The position numbers were made by a program, and so were the translations under genes. This document shows, one piece after another, positions 54,110 to 61,692 of a DNA stretch of 64,000 nt. The stretch is taken from positions 1 to 64,000 of the forward strand of contig CAIQDX010000087.1 in the NCBI GenBank assembly GCA_903870685.1, given 5' to 3'. The number at the start of each line of letters is the position of its first letter. Position 1 is the stretch's first letter. This DNA is from an uncultured Chitinophagaceae bacterium (GTDB taxonomy: Bacteria > Bacteroidota > Bacteroidia > Chitinophagales > Chitinophagaceae). The notes below the pieces were generated by a model, which saw only the letters and a list, made by a program, of their open reading frames with translations, searched no databases and was not told the DNA's origin.

Positions 54110-55029
54110 ATAAACTCATCTAAAGCAGAATCAATAGAGGGGTATAAAAAATTAAATCCTGTAGATTTTATTTTATGATTATTTACGCTGGCACTTTTTA
54201 ATATTTCAATACTCATTTCTCCTAAAATTATTCTCAAGACAAATGCCGGAATAAAAACTGGAATAAAAAATTGCCCGCGTATTTTTTTTGCCAACGCAAT
54301 CATCAATTCTTTATTCTTCAAAGGAAATGTTGCAACTGCATTATAAGCACCTTTCATTTCTTCATGTTCGATGGCATGAATAAACATGCGACATAGATCT
54401 TCAATATGAATCCAGCTCACAATTTGTTTACCATTGCCAAAAACCGTTGCCAAACCAGTTTTCAAAGGTTTTTTAAATTCTACCAAAGCACCGCCAGTAT
54501 TACTTAAAACAATTCCAACTCGCAATTTTACCAACCGCTTATTTAATGCTTCAACAGGTTCAATACTTTTTTCCCAAAGTTTACAAGTCGTTCCTAAGAA
54601 TTCGGTATCGGCTTCTGCATCTTCATTAAAACCATTTCGCAAACTATCTTTTGTATCGGCACCATACCAGCCAATGGCCGAAGTACTAATAACAGCTTTT
54701 ACATGATTAGGAATTTCTTTTAATGCTTTTACTATTAAAGCGCTGCTTTGTGTGCGACTGTCAACAATTTCTTTTTTTCTTTTTGCAGTCCATCTTTTTT
54801 CTGCAACACTTGCACCTGCCAAATGAATGATATAATCTGCTTTTGCAATGGCACTGGCATCGATGGTTTGGTTTTTTATATCCCAATTTGCAAACGAAAT
54901 TCCTGACTCCTGGCTCCCGGCTCCTGACTTCCGACTCATTACAATTATCTCGTAACCTTTATCCAGCAACATTTTCATAAGATGTTTACCAATCATTCCT
55001 GTTCCGCCGGTTATTAAAACTGTTGACAT
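54100..55029 (-). CDS. TIGR01777-type SDR (YfcH-like NAD-dependent epimerase)
   Basis: 309-aa extended short-chain dehydrogenase of unknown substrate. Nucleotide motif GGTGMIGKHLMK (about 8-19); HLAGASVAEKRWTAKRKKEIVDSRTQSS, a hallmark of the YfcH/TIGR01777 family; SAIGWYG containing the Tyr; and LRVGIVLSNTGGALVEFKKP. A C-terminal DUF1731-like segment follows. Residues about 33-45 (SRKSGAGSQESGI) are an extra loop encoded by five imperfect 7-bp units (54901-54935), in a place where relatives normally have a short turn after the first beta-alpha unit. Confidence 0.88.
   Translation of the reverse strand: MSTVLITGGTGMIGKHLMKMLLDKGYEIIVMSRKSGAGSQESGISFANWDIKNQTIDASAIAKADYIIHLAGASVAEKRWTAKRKKEIVDSRTQSSALIVKALKEIPNHVKAVISTSAIGWYGADTKDSLRNGFNEDAEADTEFLGTTCKLWEKSIEPVEALNKRLVKLRVGIVLSNTGGALVEFKKPLKTGLATVFGNGKQIVSWIHIEDLCRMFIHAIEHEEMKGAYNAVATFPLKNKELMIALAKKIRGQFFIPVFIPAFVLRIILGEMSIEILKSASVNNHKIKSTGFNFLYPSIDSALDEFIKK
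54901..54935. repeat. Five imperfect heptamers inside the SDR CDS
   Basis: Units TCCTGAC, TCCTGGC, TCCCGGC, TCCTGAC, TTCCGAC. The block is 35 bp, as in the prenyltransferase gene and mutS, but with a different sequence. Confidence 0.9.
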
Positions 55030-55102
55030 GAAAAATATTTATGCAAAGATGAGAAACAATTTATGGAATTACTTATTTAATGCATCTTAATAAAAATGTA
55101 CC

Positions 55103-56170
55103 ATGAAACGACTGCTATTCTCTTCAATTATTTTCGTTTTGTCAATAGCAACAATTGCTCAAACAAAAATTACAAACAAACAATTTGTTTTAACCGGAAA
55201 AATCATCGGACAAGATTCTGGCTATATTCATTTAAATTACATTAACAGTTATAACAAATATGTTTACGACAGTTGTAATTTAAAAAAAGGCGAATTCAAA
55301 TTTTCTGGAATGATTAGCGAGCCAATAAACGCATATTTCTTTCTAAACGAAGAATCACCAAGCTCAGATAATCCAAATTTTACAGAAATCTTTATTGAGC
55401 CAACTTTAATGCAAGCAGTTTTTAAATTCAATAATTTTAAACATAGTAAAATTAAAGGCAGCAAAACGCAAGATCAATATGCTATTTATTTAAATCGAAA
55501 AGAAAGCTTGTATAAAAAATGGGGAGAAACTAGGCTATCAAATTCAGAGCTGAATAAAATGGATTATAGCTTTATGAAAAAGTATCCCTATTCTCCAATT
55601 AGTGCCTACCTTTTATGGTGCAAAACAACAGAGCTATCTCTTGATTCAATAAAATTATTTTATCGCTTACTTACCTTAAATAATCAAACATCAATTTATT
55701 TGAAAAAAATAAAATATGGAATTGATAAAGCCGATCCTGTTGAAATTGGAAAAGAGGCACCTGACTTTTCTGAAATAGATATGACCGGAAAAAATATTTC
55801 ATTAAAAAATTTTAGAGGCAAATATGTTTTATTAGAATTCTGGGCTTCCTGGTGTGTGCCTTGCAGGGCAGAGAATCCTTTTTTGCGAGAAGTATATTCG
55901 ATATATCGCGATAAGAACTTTACAATAATTGGTATCTCATTAAATAAATTACAAGAAAAAAATGATTGGCTTGAAGCAATTAAGCAAGATCAATTGGAGT
56001 GGATTCAACTATGTGACTTTAAATATAATGCTGGTGAAATAATTAATAAGTACAATCTAGTAGGACAGGGAATACCAAATAATATTTTAATTAATCCCGA
56101 AGGCAAGATCATTGCAAAAAGTTTAAGAGGAAAATCGCTGACAAATAAACTGGATGAACTTTTAAAATAG
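55103..56170 (+). CDS. TlpA/ResA-type thioredoxin with N-terminal DUF4369-like domain
   Basis: 355 aa, exported (signal peptide ending near ATIAQ). The N-terminal ~120 residues match the DUF4369-type beta domain often fused to Bacteroidota thioredoxins (FVLTGKIIGQDSGYIHLNYIN; SCNLKKGEFKFSGMI). The C-terminal AhpC/TSA-Redoxin domain (about 215-355) begins IGKEAPDFSEIDMTGKNISL and has the redox motif WASWCVPCRAENP, cysteines at about 252 and 255. It is probably a periplasmic disulfide reductase, possibly for cytochrome c maturation or oxidative defence. Confidence 0.88.
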   Translation: MKRLLFSSIIFVLSIATIAQTKITNKQFVLTGKIIGQDSGYIHLNYINSYNKYVYDSCNLKKGEFKFSGMISEPINAYFFLNEESPSSDNPNFTEIFIEPTLMQAVFKFNNFKHSKIKGSKTQDQYAIYLNRKESLYKKWGETRLSNSELNKMDYSFMKKYPYSPISAYLLWCKTTELSLDSIKLFYRLLTLNNQTSIYLKKIKYGIDKADPVEIGKEAPDFSEIDMTGKNISLKNFRGKYVLLEFWASWCVPCRAENPFLREVYSIYRDKNFTIIGISLNKLQEKNDWLEAIKQDQLEWIQLCDFKYNAGEIINKYNLVGQGIPNNILINPEGKIIAKSLRGKSLTNKLDELLK

Positions 56171-56198
56171 TTTTATGGTTAAACAATCAACAAAAAAA

Positions 56199-57113
56199 TT
56201 ATTTACAAAACGCAACTGCAATCTCCGCTCCCAGCTTTGCATTGTTTTTTATTAATGCAATATTGGCTTCTAAACTTTCGCCGTTGGTATGTTCTGAAAT
56301 CCATTGTAATAAAAAAGGCGTTACTTCTTTGCCTTTTATTTTTTTATCAGCAGCTGCTTGCAATGCAGCATCAATATGTATTTTCATTTCATCAGCTTCG
56401 ATCTCTTGTTCTTTTGGAACAGGATTAGCAATTAAAACAGATCCCTGTAAACCCAATGCCCACTTGGTTTGCAGCATCTCAGCAATTTCTTTTGCAGTAT
56501 CTAAACGAAGCGGAGAATCTAATCCGCTATTTCTTGAATAAAAACTTGGAAATTCATTTTGCCCGAATGTAACAACAGGAATTCCTTTTGTTTCTAAATA
56601 TTCTAAAGTGAGTTCAATATCTAAAATTGATTTTACACCTGCAGATACAACTGCAACAGAAGTATTTTCCATTTCGGTTAAGTCGGCAGAGATATCCATA
56701 CTTTTTTCTGCACCGCGATGAACGCCACCAATACCACCGGTAACAAAAATTTTTATTCCTGTCATCGAAGCAATACGCATAGTTGCAGCAACTGTTGTGG
56801 CACCGAATAATTTTTTAGAGATCACAAAAGGCATATCACGTAGACTTACTTTCCACACATTTGTTGCTTTGCCGAAAAATTCAATTTGTTCTTTCGATAA
56901 ACCAACAAAACATTTTCCATCCATGATGGCAATAGTTGCTGGAATAGCTCCGTTATCTCTTACAGTTTGTTCAACAGCTAATGCGGTTTCTACATTTTTT
57001 GGATATGGCATACCATGAGAAATAATGGTAGATTCCAATGCCACAATAGGTTTGCCTTGCTGTAATGCAGCTGCAACTTCGGGATGTATTTGAAGAAAAG
57101 AATTAGTTGTCAT
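56199..57113 (-). CDS. psuG: Pseudouridine-5'-phosphate glycosidase
   Basis: Catalyses reversible cleavage of pseudouridine 5'-phosphate to uracil and ribose 5-phosphate, 304 aa. Typical stretches are ALESTIISHGMPYPKNVETA, KIFVTGGIGGVHRGAEKSMDISADLTE, and GIPVVTFGQNEFPSFYSRNSGLDSP. It follows psuK (57192) on the same strand, giving the two-step pseudouridine salvage pathway. A dispersed repeat lies in the 78-bp gap between them. Confidence 0.95.
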   Translation of the reverse strand: MTTNSFLQIHPEVAAALQQGKPIVALESTIISHGMPYPKNVETALAVEQTVRDNGAIPATIAIMDGKCFVGLSKEQIEFFGKATNVWKVSLRDMPFVISKKLFGATTVAATMRIASMTGIKIFVTGGIGGVHRGAEKSMDISADLTEMENTSVAVVSAGVKSILDIELTLEYLETKGIPVVTFGQNEFPSFYSRNSGLDSPLRLDTAKEIAEMLQTKWALGLQGSVLIANPVPKEQEIEADEMKIHIDAALQAAADKKIKGKEVTPFLLQWISEHTNGESLEANIALIKNNAKLGAEIAVAFCK

Positions 57114-57132
57114 TGATGAATAAAGTTATGTT

Positions 57133-57152
57133 GTACAAGTGTGCGACGCAAC
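57133..57152 (-). repeat. GTTGCGTCGCAC repeat, copy 12 (single arm, psuK-psuG gap)
   Basis: Exact consensus on the minus strand, with flank ttttgttgacgaacatttgcatttcatggcatcttc. It lies inside the psu operon, where it would be transcribed between the two coding regions. Confidence 0.92.
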
Positions 57153-57191
57153 GAAGATGCCATGAAATGCAAATGTTCGTCAACAAAAAAA

Positions 57192-58121
57192 TTACACTTC
57201 ATAATATTTTGAAACAGATTCTAATAATTTTTCCTGATTTAAATGTGTAGCAATAGCACCATCGACCTGCAAAATTTCGGCAGATAAAGTATGAGCAACT
57301 TTTAAACTTTCTTCATCACTCATACCTAAATATTTTGCCATGATAAATCCCGACAACGAACCATCGCCAGCACCGGTACAATCTTTTACAGAAGAAATAG
57401 TTGGCGCATGTAAAGTGATCGTTTTTCCATTTGTAAATAAAACCGAACCTTCAGCGCCCTGATGTAACCAAACTTTTTCAACACCACGATCTAATAATTC
57501 CTGCGCCTGAATTTGCATGATAGAATTATTTCCATTGCACAATGCAGGCAATTCATCTTCGTTTGGTGTAACCATGAACACTCCTTTAAAATTTAATGAA
57601 GATAATTTTTGTGCAGGGGGAACAGAAACAGGCTCAATAATAAATGGAATATTATTTTCATGCGAAAAATTTGCCAACCATTCAACTGCTTCCGGACTTA
57701 TATTAGCATCGGCAACAATATGCGATGCAGTAAATAAAAGGTCGGTGTTATTTTCTAAATGTTCCGGTGTAATCAAATGCAATGCTGCATTGGTTATCAG
57801 CGCAGTAAATAAAGAACCATCGGCATTTAAAATGCCTGTATATCTTCCGGTCAATGAATGATTGGTGATAGATGCATCTAATTTTATTCCGGTATAACCA
57901 CAAATTGCTTTTAGCCAATCGCCTTCTCCATCATTTCCAAAAACACTGATCAATTGAACAGGCACATTCAACAATGCTAATTGATGTGCAATATTTCTAC
58001 TTACACCACCGGCACTGCGATGTACGGTTGCATCGTTGGTGGTTGCTAATAACATTGATTTTGATGCACTGTATAATTCATCAACCAATGCGGCACCGAT
58101 ACAAATAACTGGTTTTGACAT
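57192..58121 (-). CDS. psuK: PfkB-family kinase, probable pseudouridine kinase
   Basis: Ribokinase-fold sugar/nucleoside kinase, 309 aa from ATG 58121 (SKPVICIGAALVDELY); the frame is open 30 codons further but that stretch crosses the ftsZ terminator hairpin and is not protein. PfkB motif 2 is DCTGAGDGSLSGFIMA, containing the catalytic Asp, with the N-terminal GGVSRNIAHQLALL motif 1. Next to psuG it most likely phosphorylates pseudouridine, feeding the glycosidase. Psu assignment is by context; PfkB specificity cannot be read from motifs. Confidence 0.85.
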   Translation of the reverse strand: MSKPVICIGAALVDELYSASKSMLLATTNDATVHRSAGGVSRNIAHQLALLNVPVQLISVFGNDGEGDWLKAICGYTGIKLDASITNHSLTGRYTGILNADGSLFTALITNAALHLITPEHLENNTDLLFTASHIVADANISPEAVEWLANFSHENNIPFIIEPVSVPPAQKLSSLNFKGVFMVTPNEDELPALCNGNNSIMQIQAQELLDRGVEKVWLHQGAEGSVLFTNGKTITLHAPTISSVKDCTGAGDGSLSGFIMAKYLGMSDEESLKVAHTLSAEILQVDGAIATHLNQEKLLESVSKYYEV

Positions 58122-58162
58122 GGGAACAAAAGTAATTAGCAATTCTATTAAAATTTGAAAAA

Positions 58163-58194
58163 CAAAAAAAATCCCTTCGATTTTCATCGAAGGG
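58163..58194 (-). terminator. ftsZ terminator
   Basis: Perfect 9-bp hairpin CCCTTCGAT-TTTC-ATCGAAGGG (58173-58194) followed on the minus strand by a run of T (58163-58172). It separates the division cluster from psuK. Confidence 0.93.
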
Positions 58195-58221
58195 ACAACA
58201 ACTAAAAACAATTAACCAATT

Positions 58222-60087
58222 TTAATCAGGTTTTTTACCATCTAAAAAAGTATTGATGGTAGAAATATGTGTATTATTATTTTCGTCTTTATTCACTGTG
58301 TATTTACTGTAAAAATTTTCTACAGAAGTAAGAGTGTTACCAAATAATTCCATGTTTCTGCGAATATATGCAGGTACGCTATCGAATTCATTATTTGGAT
58401 CAGACGTGTTCATATTAAAAGAAAGGTTGCGTAATTTTTGAATACGTTCGGCAGCTCTTTTTCTTTGTTCTTCTGCTTCATCCAATTCAACATCCTGCAT
58501 AGAAATTACGGGCTGAGGAACTTCTTCTTTTTCAGTAATCTCGAATTTTATTTCTTCAACAACTTCCTCTTTTACTTCAAAATGTATTTCTAATTGCGGC
58601 TCTTCAATAACAGGTTGTTCATGTTGAACATGCTTCTCTTGTTGTATTTCAGTCTCTTCATAAATTCTTGAAGGTTTGGATAAAAAGCTATGTGAAGTAA
58701 TGGTTGTAACTAATTTTTCAGTGAGTTTGAAATCATTCAAATTTTCTTCGGCAACAACTTTAGGAATATTAACTTCTGTTTCTTGCACAGGAACTGGAAC
58801 AATTGTTTCCTCAGTTATTTCGGTGCTTAATTCGAAATGTAAAATTTCATTTCCCTTTTCATCCAATATTTCTTCTTCCTGAAAATCAAAATCCATTGAA
58901 GATGAACTGAAGATTTTAATTGGCTCATCGTCTGCAACTATTTCTCTTAAAAGTGGTGCAAAAGAATAATCGTCTTCAACAACTTTCTCTTTTTCCTGAA
59001 TAGCAACAGGTACAGGTGTTTCAGTTAATTTTTCTTCTTCACCTGCAACGCCTAAAGTCATTACGATTTTTTCAAGCTTAGGTTCTGGTTTTTTAATTTC
59101 AACTGGTTTTGAAAATGGATCTTTCGAATCGAATCCTGTTGCAATTAAAGTAATACCTATTTTTTTATCGAGTGTATTATCATAACCCATACCAACAATC
59201 ACATCCGTATTTTCGCCGGCTTGCATGCGCAAATAATTATTAATTACTTCCACTTCATCCATTGTACATTCATCATCACCTTCGGCACTATTGATATTTA
59301 TTAAGATCCATTTTGCACCTTTAATATCATTATCATTTAATAATGGAGAAGTCAATGCTTCTTCAATTGCACGAATGGCGCGGTTCTCACCATCAACTTC
59401 TGCTTTACCTAAAATTGCAACGCCACCATTTTTCATCACGGTGCATACATCTGCAAAGTCAACAATAATATGACCACGACTATTAATAATATCGGTGATA
59501 CATTTTGCAGCAGTTGCCAAAACATTATCAGCTTTACTGAATGCTTCTTTCATTTTTAAGTTACCATATTGCATACGCAATTTATCGTTGCTGATAACAA
59601 GTAATGTATCAACATAAGGTTTTAATTGTCTGATTCCTTCTTCGGCCTGTTGCATTCTGCGTGGCCCTTCAAATCCAAAAGGAGTTGTAACAATACCAAC
59701 AGTTAAGATGCCTAATTCTTTGCAAACCTGCGCCACTATTGGTGCTCCGCCAGTTCCGGTACCACCGCCCATTCCGGCAGTGATGAATGCCATCTTGGTA
59801 TTTACTTCAAGAATACTTTTTATTTCTTGTAAAGATTCTTCAGTTGCAGCTTTCCCAACTTCGGGATTAGCACCTGCACCAAGTCCTTGTGTTAAATGCG
59901 GACCTAACTGAATTTTGTTGAGGACTTTACTTTGCTCAATTGCTTTTGAATCGGTGTTACAAATGATGAAATCAACACCTTCAATGTTCTGAGCGTGCAT
60001 AAAGTTTACAGCATTGCTGCCACCACCACCAACACCAAGAACTTTGATGATTGATGATTTCTGCTTCGGTAAATCGAAGTGAATCAT
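58222..60087 (-). CDS. ftsZ: Cell division GTPase FtsZ with long acidic C-terminal linker
   Basis: Tubulin-like GTPase forming the Z ring. GTP-binding motifs GVGGGGSNAVNFM (about 18-30) and GGGTGTGGAP (107-116) are intact, and the T7 loop region LKMKEAFSKADNVLATAAKC... and NINSAEGDDECTM follow. At 621 aa it is much longer than the 380-400 aa norm: residues about 330-535 form a Glu/Val/Pro-rich linker, then a helical stretch (about 520-550) and the conserved EFDSVPAYIRRNMELFG (about 567-583), followed by an extra ~38-residue tail. The order ftsQ-ftsA-ftsZ is classical. Confidence 0.96.
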   Translation of the reverse strand: MIHFDLPKQKSSIIKVLGVGGGGSNAVNFMHAQNIEGVDFIICNTDSKAIEQSKVLNKIQLGPHLTQGLGAGANPEVGKAATEESLQEIKSILEVNTKMAFITAGMGGGTGTGGAPIVAQVCKELGILTVGIVTTPFGFEGPRRMQQAEEGIRQLKPYVDTLLVISNDKLRMQYGNLKMKEAFSKADNVLATAAKCITDIINSRGHIIVDFADVCTVMKNGGVAILGKAEVDGENRAIRAIEEALTSPLLNDNDIKGAKWILININSAEGDDECTMDEVEVINNYLRMQAGENTDVIVGMGYDNTLDKKIGITLIATGFDSKDPFSKPVEIKKPEPKLEKIVMTLGVAGEEEKLTETPVPVAIQEKEKVVEDDYSFAPLLREIVADDEPIKIFSSSSMDFDFQEEEILDEKGNEILHFELSTEITEETIVPVPVQETEVNIPKVVAEENLNDFKLTEKLVTTITSHSFLSKPSRIYEETEIQQEKHVQHEQPVIEEPQLEIHFEVKEEVVEEIKFEITEKEEVPQPVISMQDVELDEAEEQRKRAAERIQKLRNLSFNMNTSDPNNEFDSVPAYIRRNMELFGNTLTSVENFYSKYTVNKDENNNTHISTINTFLDGKKPD

Positions 60088-60155
60088 AGTTAACGGTTTA
60101 ACGGTTAGTAAGTAAATGAACCGGTTTTCTAAAGGATCGGATTATTATGTTCCAA

Positions 60156-60223
60156 AAGTTTAAGAAGTTCAAGAGGTTTAAAAAGTTCAACATTAAACTT
60201 CTTAAACTTTAAACCTTTTAAAC
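60156..60223. repeat. Nine-mer direct and inverted array between ftsA and ftsZ
   Basis: Four 9-bp units (AAGTTTAAG, AAGTTCAAG, AGGTTTAAA, AAGTTCAAC at 60156-60191) are followed by inverted 9-mers (ATTAAACTT, CTTAAACTT, TAAACCTTT, TAAACC) up to the ftsA stop. The two halves can pair into a long hairpin in the ftsA-ftsZ transcript. Confidence 0.85.
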
Positions 60224-61588
60224 CTATTTTATTACCTGGTCTTCTTCTTCTTTAAACAAGTCGATCAAATTGTTTTTGAACTTGTCCCAGAATTTTCCTT
60301 TTCTCTCTTTCACATCAACAACTTTTTCTTCTGCCTCAACTTTAGTTTCTGTTTTTTCTACAGTTAATTTTTTTGGCACTTCCACTTTCTTATATCTGTC
60401 AGCAAAATCTTTATACTTATGTTCGTAATCGCTGTATCCTTTTAATATCAATCCCAAACAAGTTGAATACATTGGTTTCTTTAATTCTTCGATATGATTT
60501 GGTGCCAGATGTTCGTTAGGCAAACCTATTCTTGCATTCAAATGAGTAATATATTCTGTTAACTGAATTAAATGTTTCAGCTGAGAACCGCCACCGGTAA
60601 GGATTATACCACCATTCAATGCTTTATTATCCAAACCGATTTGTTTCAAATGATAATCAACAAAATCTAAAATTTCTGTCATGCGTGCTTGAATAATTTG
60701 CGCTAAATTTTTAACGCTTATCTCTTTTGCAGGCATTCCTTTCAATCCCGGAATGGTGATGTATGCATTTGCTTTTGCTTCATCGGCTAAAGCACTTCCA
60801 AACTGTACTTTCATTGCTTCGGCCTGACTCTTTAATACGCCCAAACCCATCCTGATATCGTTAGTAATATTTTCGCCACCGAAAGGAATTACAGCAGTGT
60901 GTTTTAAAATGCCTTCATAAAAAACAGCCAAATCACTTGTGCCGCCACCAATATCTAAAATAGCAACACCGGCTTCCATATCAATATCACTCATCACTGC
61001 ACTTGCACTTGCCAATGGTTGCAACACTAAATCTTTTGTTTTTAATCCACTCTTTTCAACTGCACGATTTATATTTCTGATTGCATTTCTATCACCGGTG
61101 ATGATATGAAAATTTGCTCCCACTTTCACACCATTAAAACCAATTGGCTCTTTGATATTTTGAATATTATCTACATGAAAATCTTGCGGAATAACATCAA
61201 TGATTTGATCGCCTGCAGGAATAAATGTTTTTCTCTGATTCTCTACCAATTGATCAATTTCCCATGCCTGAATTTCATTATCAGGTTCTTGTCTAACCAT
61301 ATCACCGCGAGTTTGCAAACTCTTGATATGATGACCTGCAATTCCAACGTATACTTCATTTATTTCCAGATCAGGATTACTTTCATAACAATTCTGCAAA
61401 GCAGCCTGAATAGCTTTTATTGTTTGATCGATATTTAAAACTTGTCCATGTTGTACACCATTGCTGTTAGCACGGCCAAAACCTAAGATCTCTAATTTGC
61501 CATGTTCATTTTTTCTTCCGGCAATAGCAGCAATCTTGGTTGTACCAATATCTAATCCAACAATTATAGGTGCTTCATTTAAACTCAT
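60224..61588 (-). CDS. ftsA: Cell division protein FtsA
   Basis: Actin-fold ATPase that anchors the Z ring to the membrane, 454 aa. Phosphate motif VGLDIGTTKIAAIAG (about 9-24), the 1C-domain SHS2 region (GVQHGQVLNIDQTIKAIQ...), AILDIGGGTSDLAVF phosphate 2, and GIILTGGGSQLKHL adenosine motif. After a charged linker the C-terminus (FWDKFKNNLIDLFKEEE) forms the amphipathic helix that binds membrane. It lies between ftsQ and ftsZ on the same strand. Confidence 0.95.
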   Translation of the reverse strand: MSLNEAPIIVGLDIGTTKIAAIAGRKNEHGKLEILGFGRANSNGVQHGQVLNIDQTIKAIQAALQNCYESNPDLEINEVYVGIAGHHIKSLQTRGDMVRQEPDNEIQAWEIDQLVENQRKTFIPAGDQIIDVIPQDFHVDNIQNIKEPIGFNGVKVGANFHIITGDRNAIRNINRAVEKSGLKTKDLVLQPLASASAVMSDIDMEAGVAILDIGGGTSDLAVFYEGILKHTAVIPFGGENITNDIRMGLGVLKSQAEAMKVQFGSALADEAKANAYITIPGLKGMPAKEISVKNLAQIIQARMTEILDFVDYHLKQIGLDNKALNGGIILTGGGSQLKHLIQLTEYITHLNARIGLPNEHLAPNHIEELKKPMYSTCLGLILKGYSDYEHKYKDFADRYKKVEVPKKLTVEKTETKVEAEEKVVDVKERKGKFWDKFKNNLIDLFKEEEDQVIK

Positions 61589-61662
61589 AAAAAACTTTTA
61601 GTTGTTATTCTAGGATACGTTTTATTATTTTTTTTCAATCTTTAAATCTTTATTCATCACCT

Positions 61663-61682
61663 GTTGCGTCGCACACTTGTAC
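61663..61682 (+). repeat. GTTGCGTCGCAC repeat, copy 13 (single arm, ftsQ-ftsA gap)
   Basis: Exact consensus, preceded by cttaaatctttattcatcacct, nearly the same flank as copy 2 (atcttaattcatcacct). It lies in the 104-bp gap between ftsQ and ftsA, inside the division operon. Confidence 0.92.
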
Positions 61683-61692
61683 TTTCTTTTCC

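Noticed and set aside
57517-57861. 114-codon ORF opposite the PfkB kinase
   Set aside because: Complementary shadow of a well-supported gene, with no domain or start signal.
58122-58211. 30-residue extension of the PfkB kinase
   Set aside because: It would translate the perfect ftsZ terminator hairpin; the kinase fold starts at 58121.
61106-61438. 110-codon ORF opposite ftsA
   Set aside because: Shadow of ftsA on the other strand.
101-61682. CRISPR-like repeats
   Set aside because: The 20-bp units are spaced by kilobases, occur in both orientations and have no regular spacers or cas genes.
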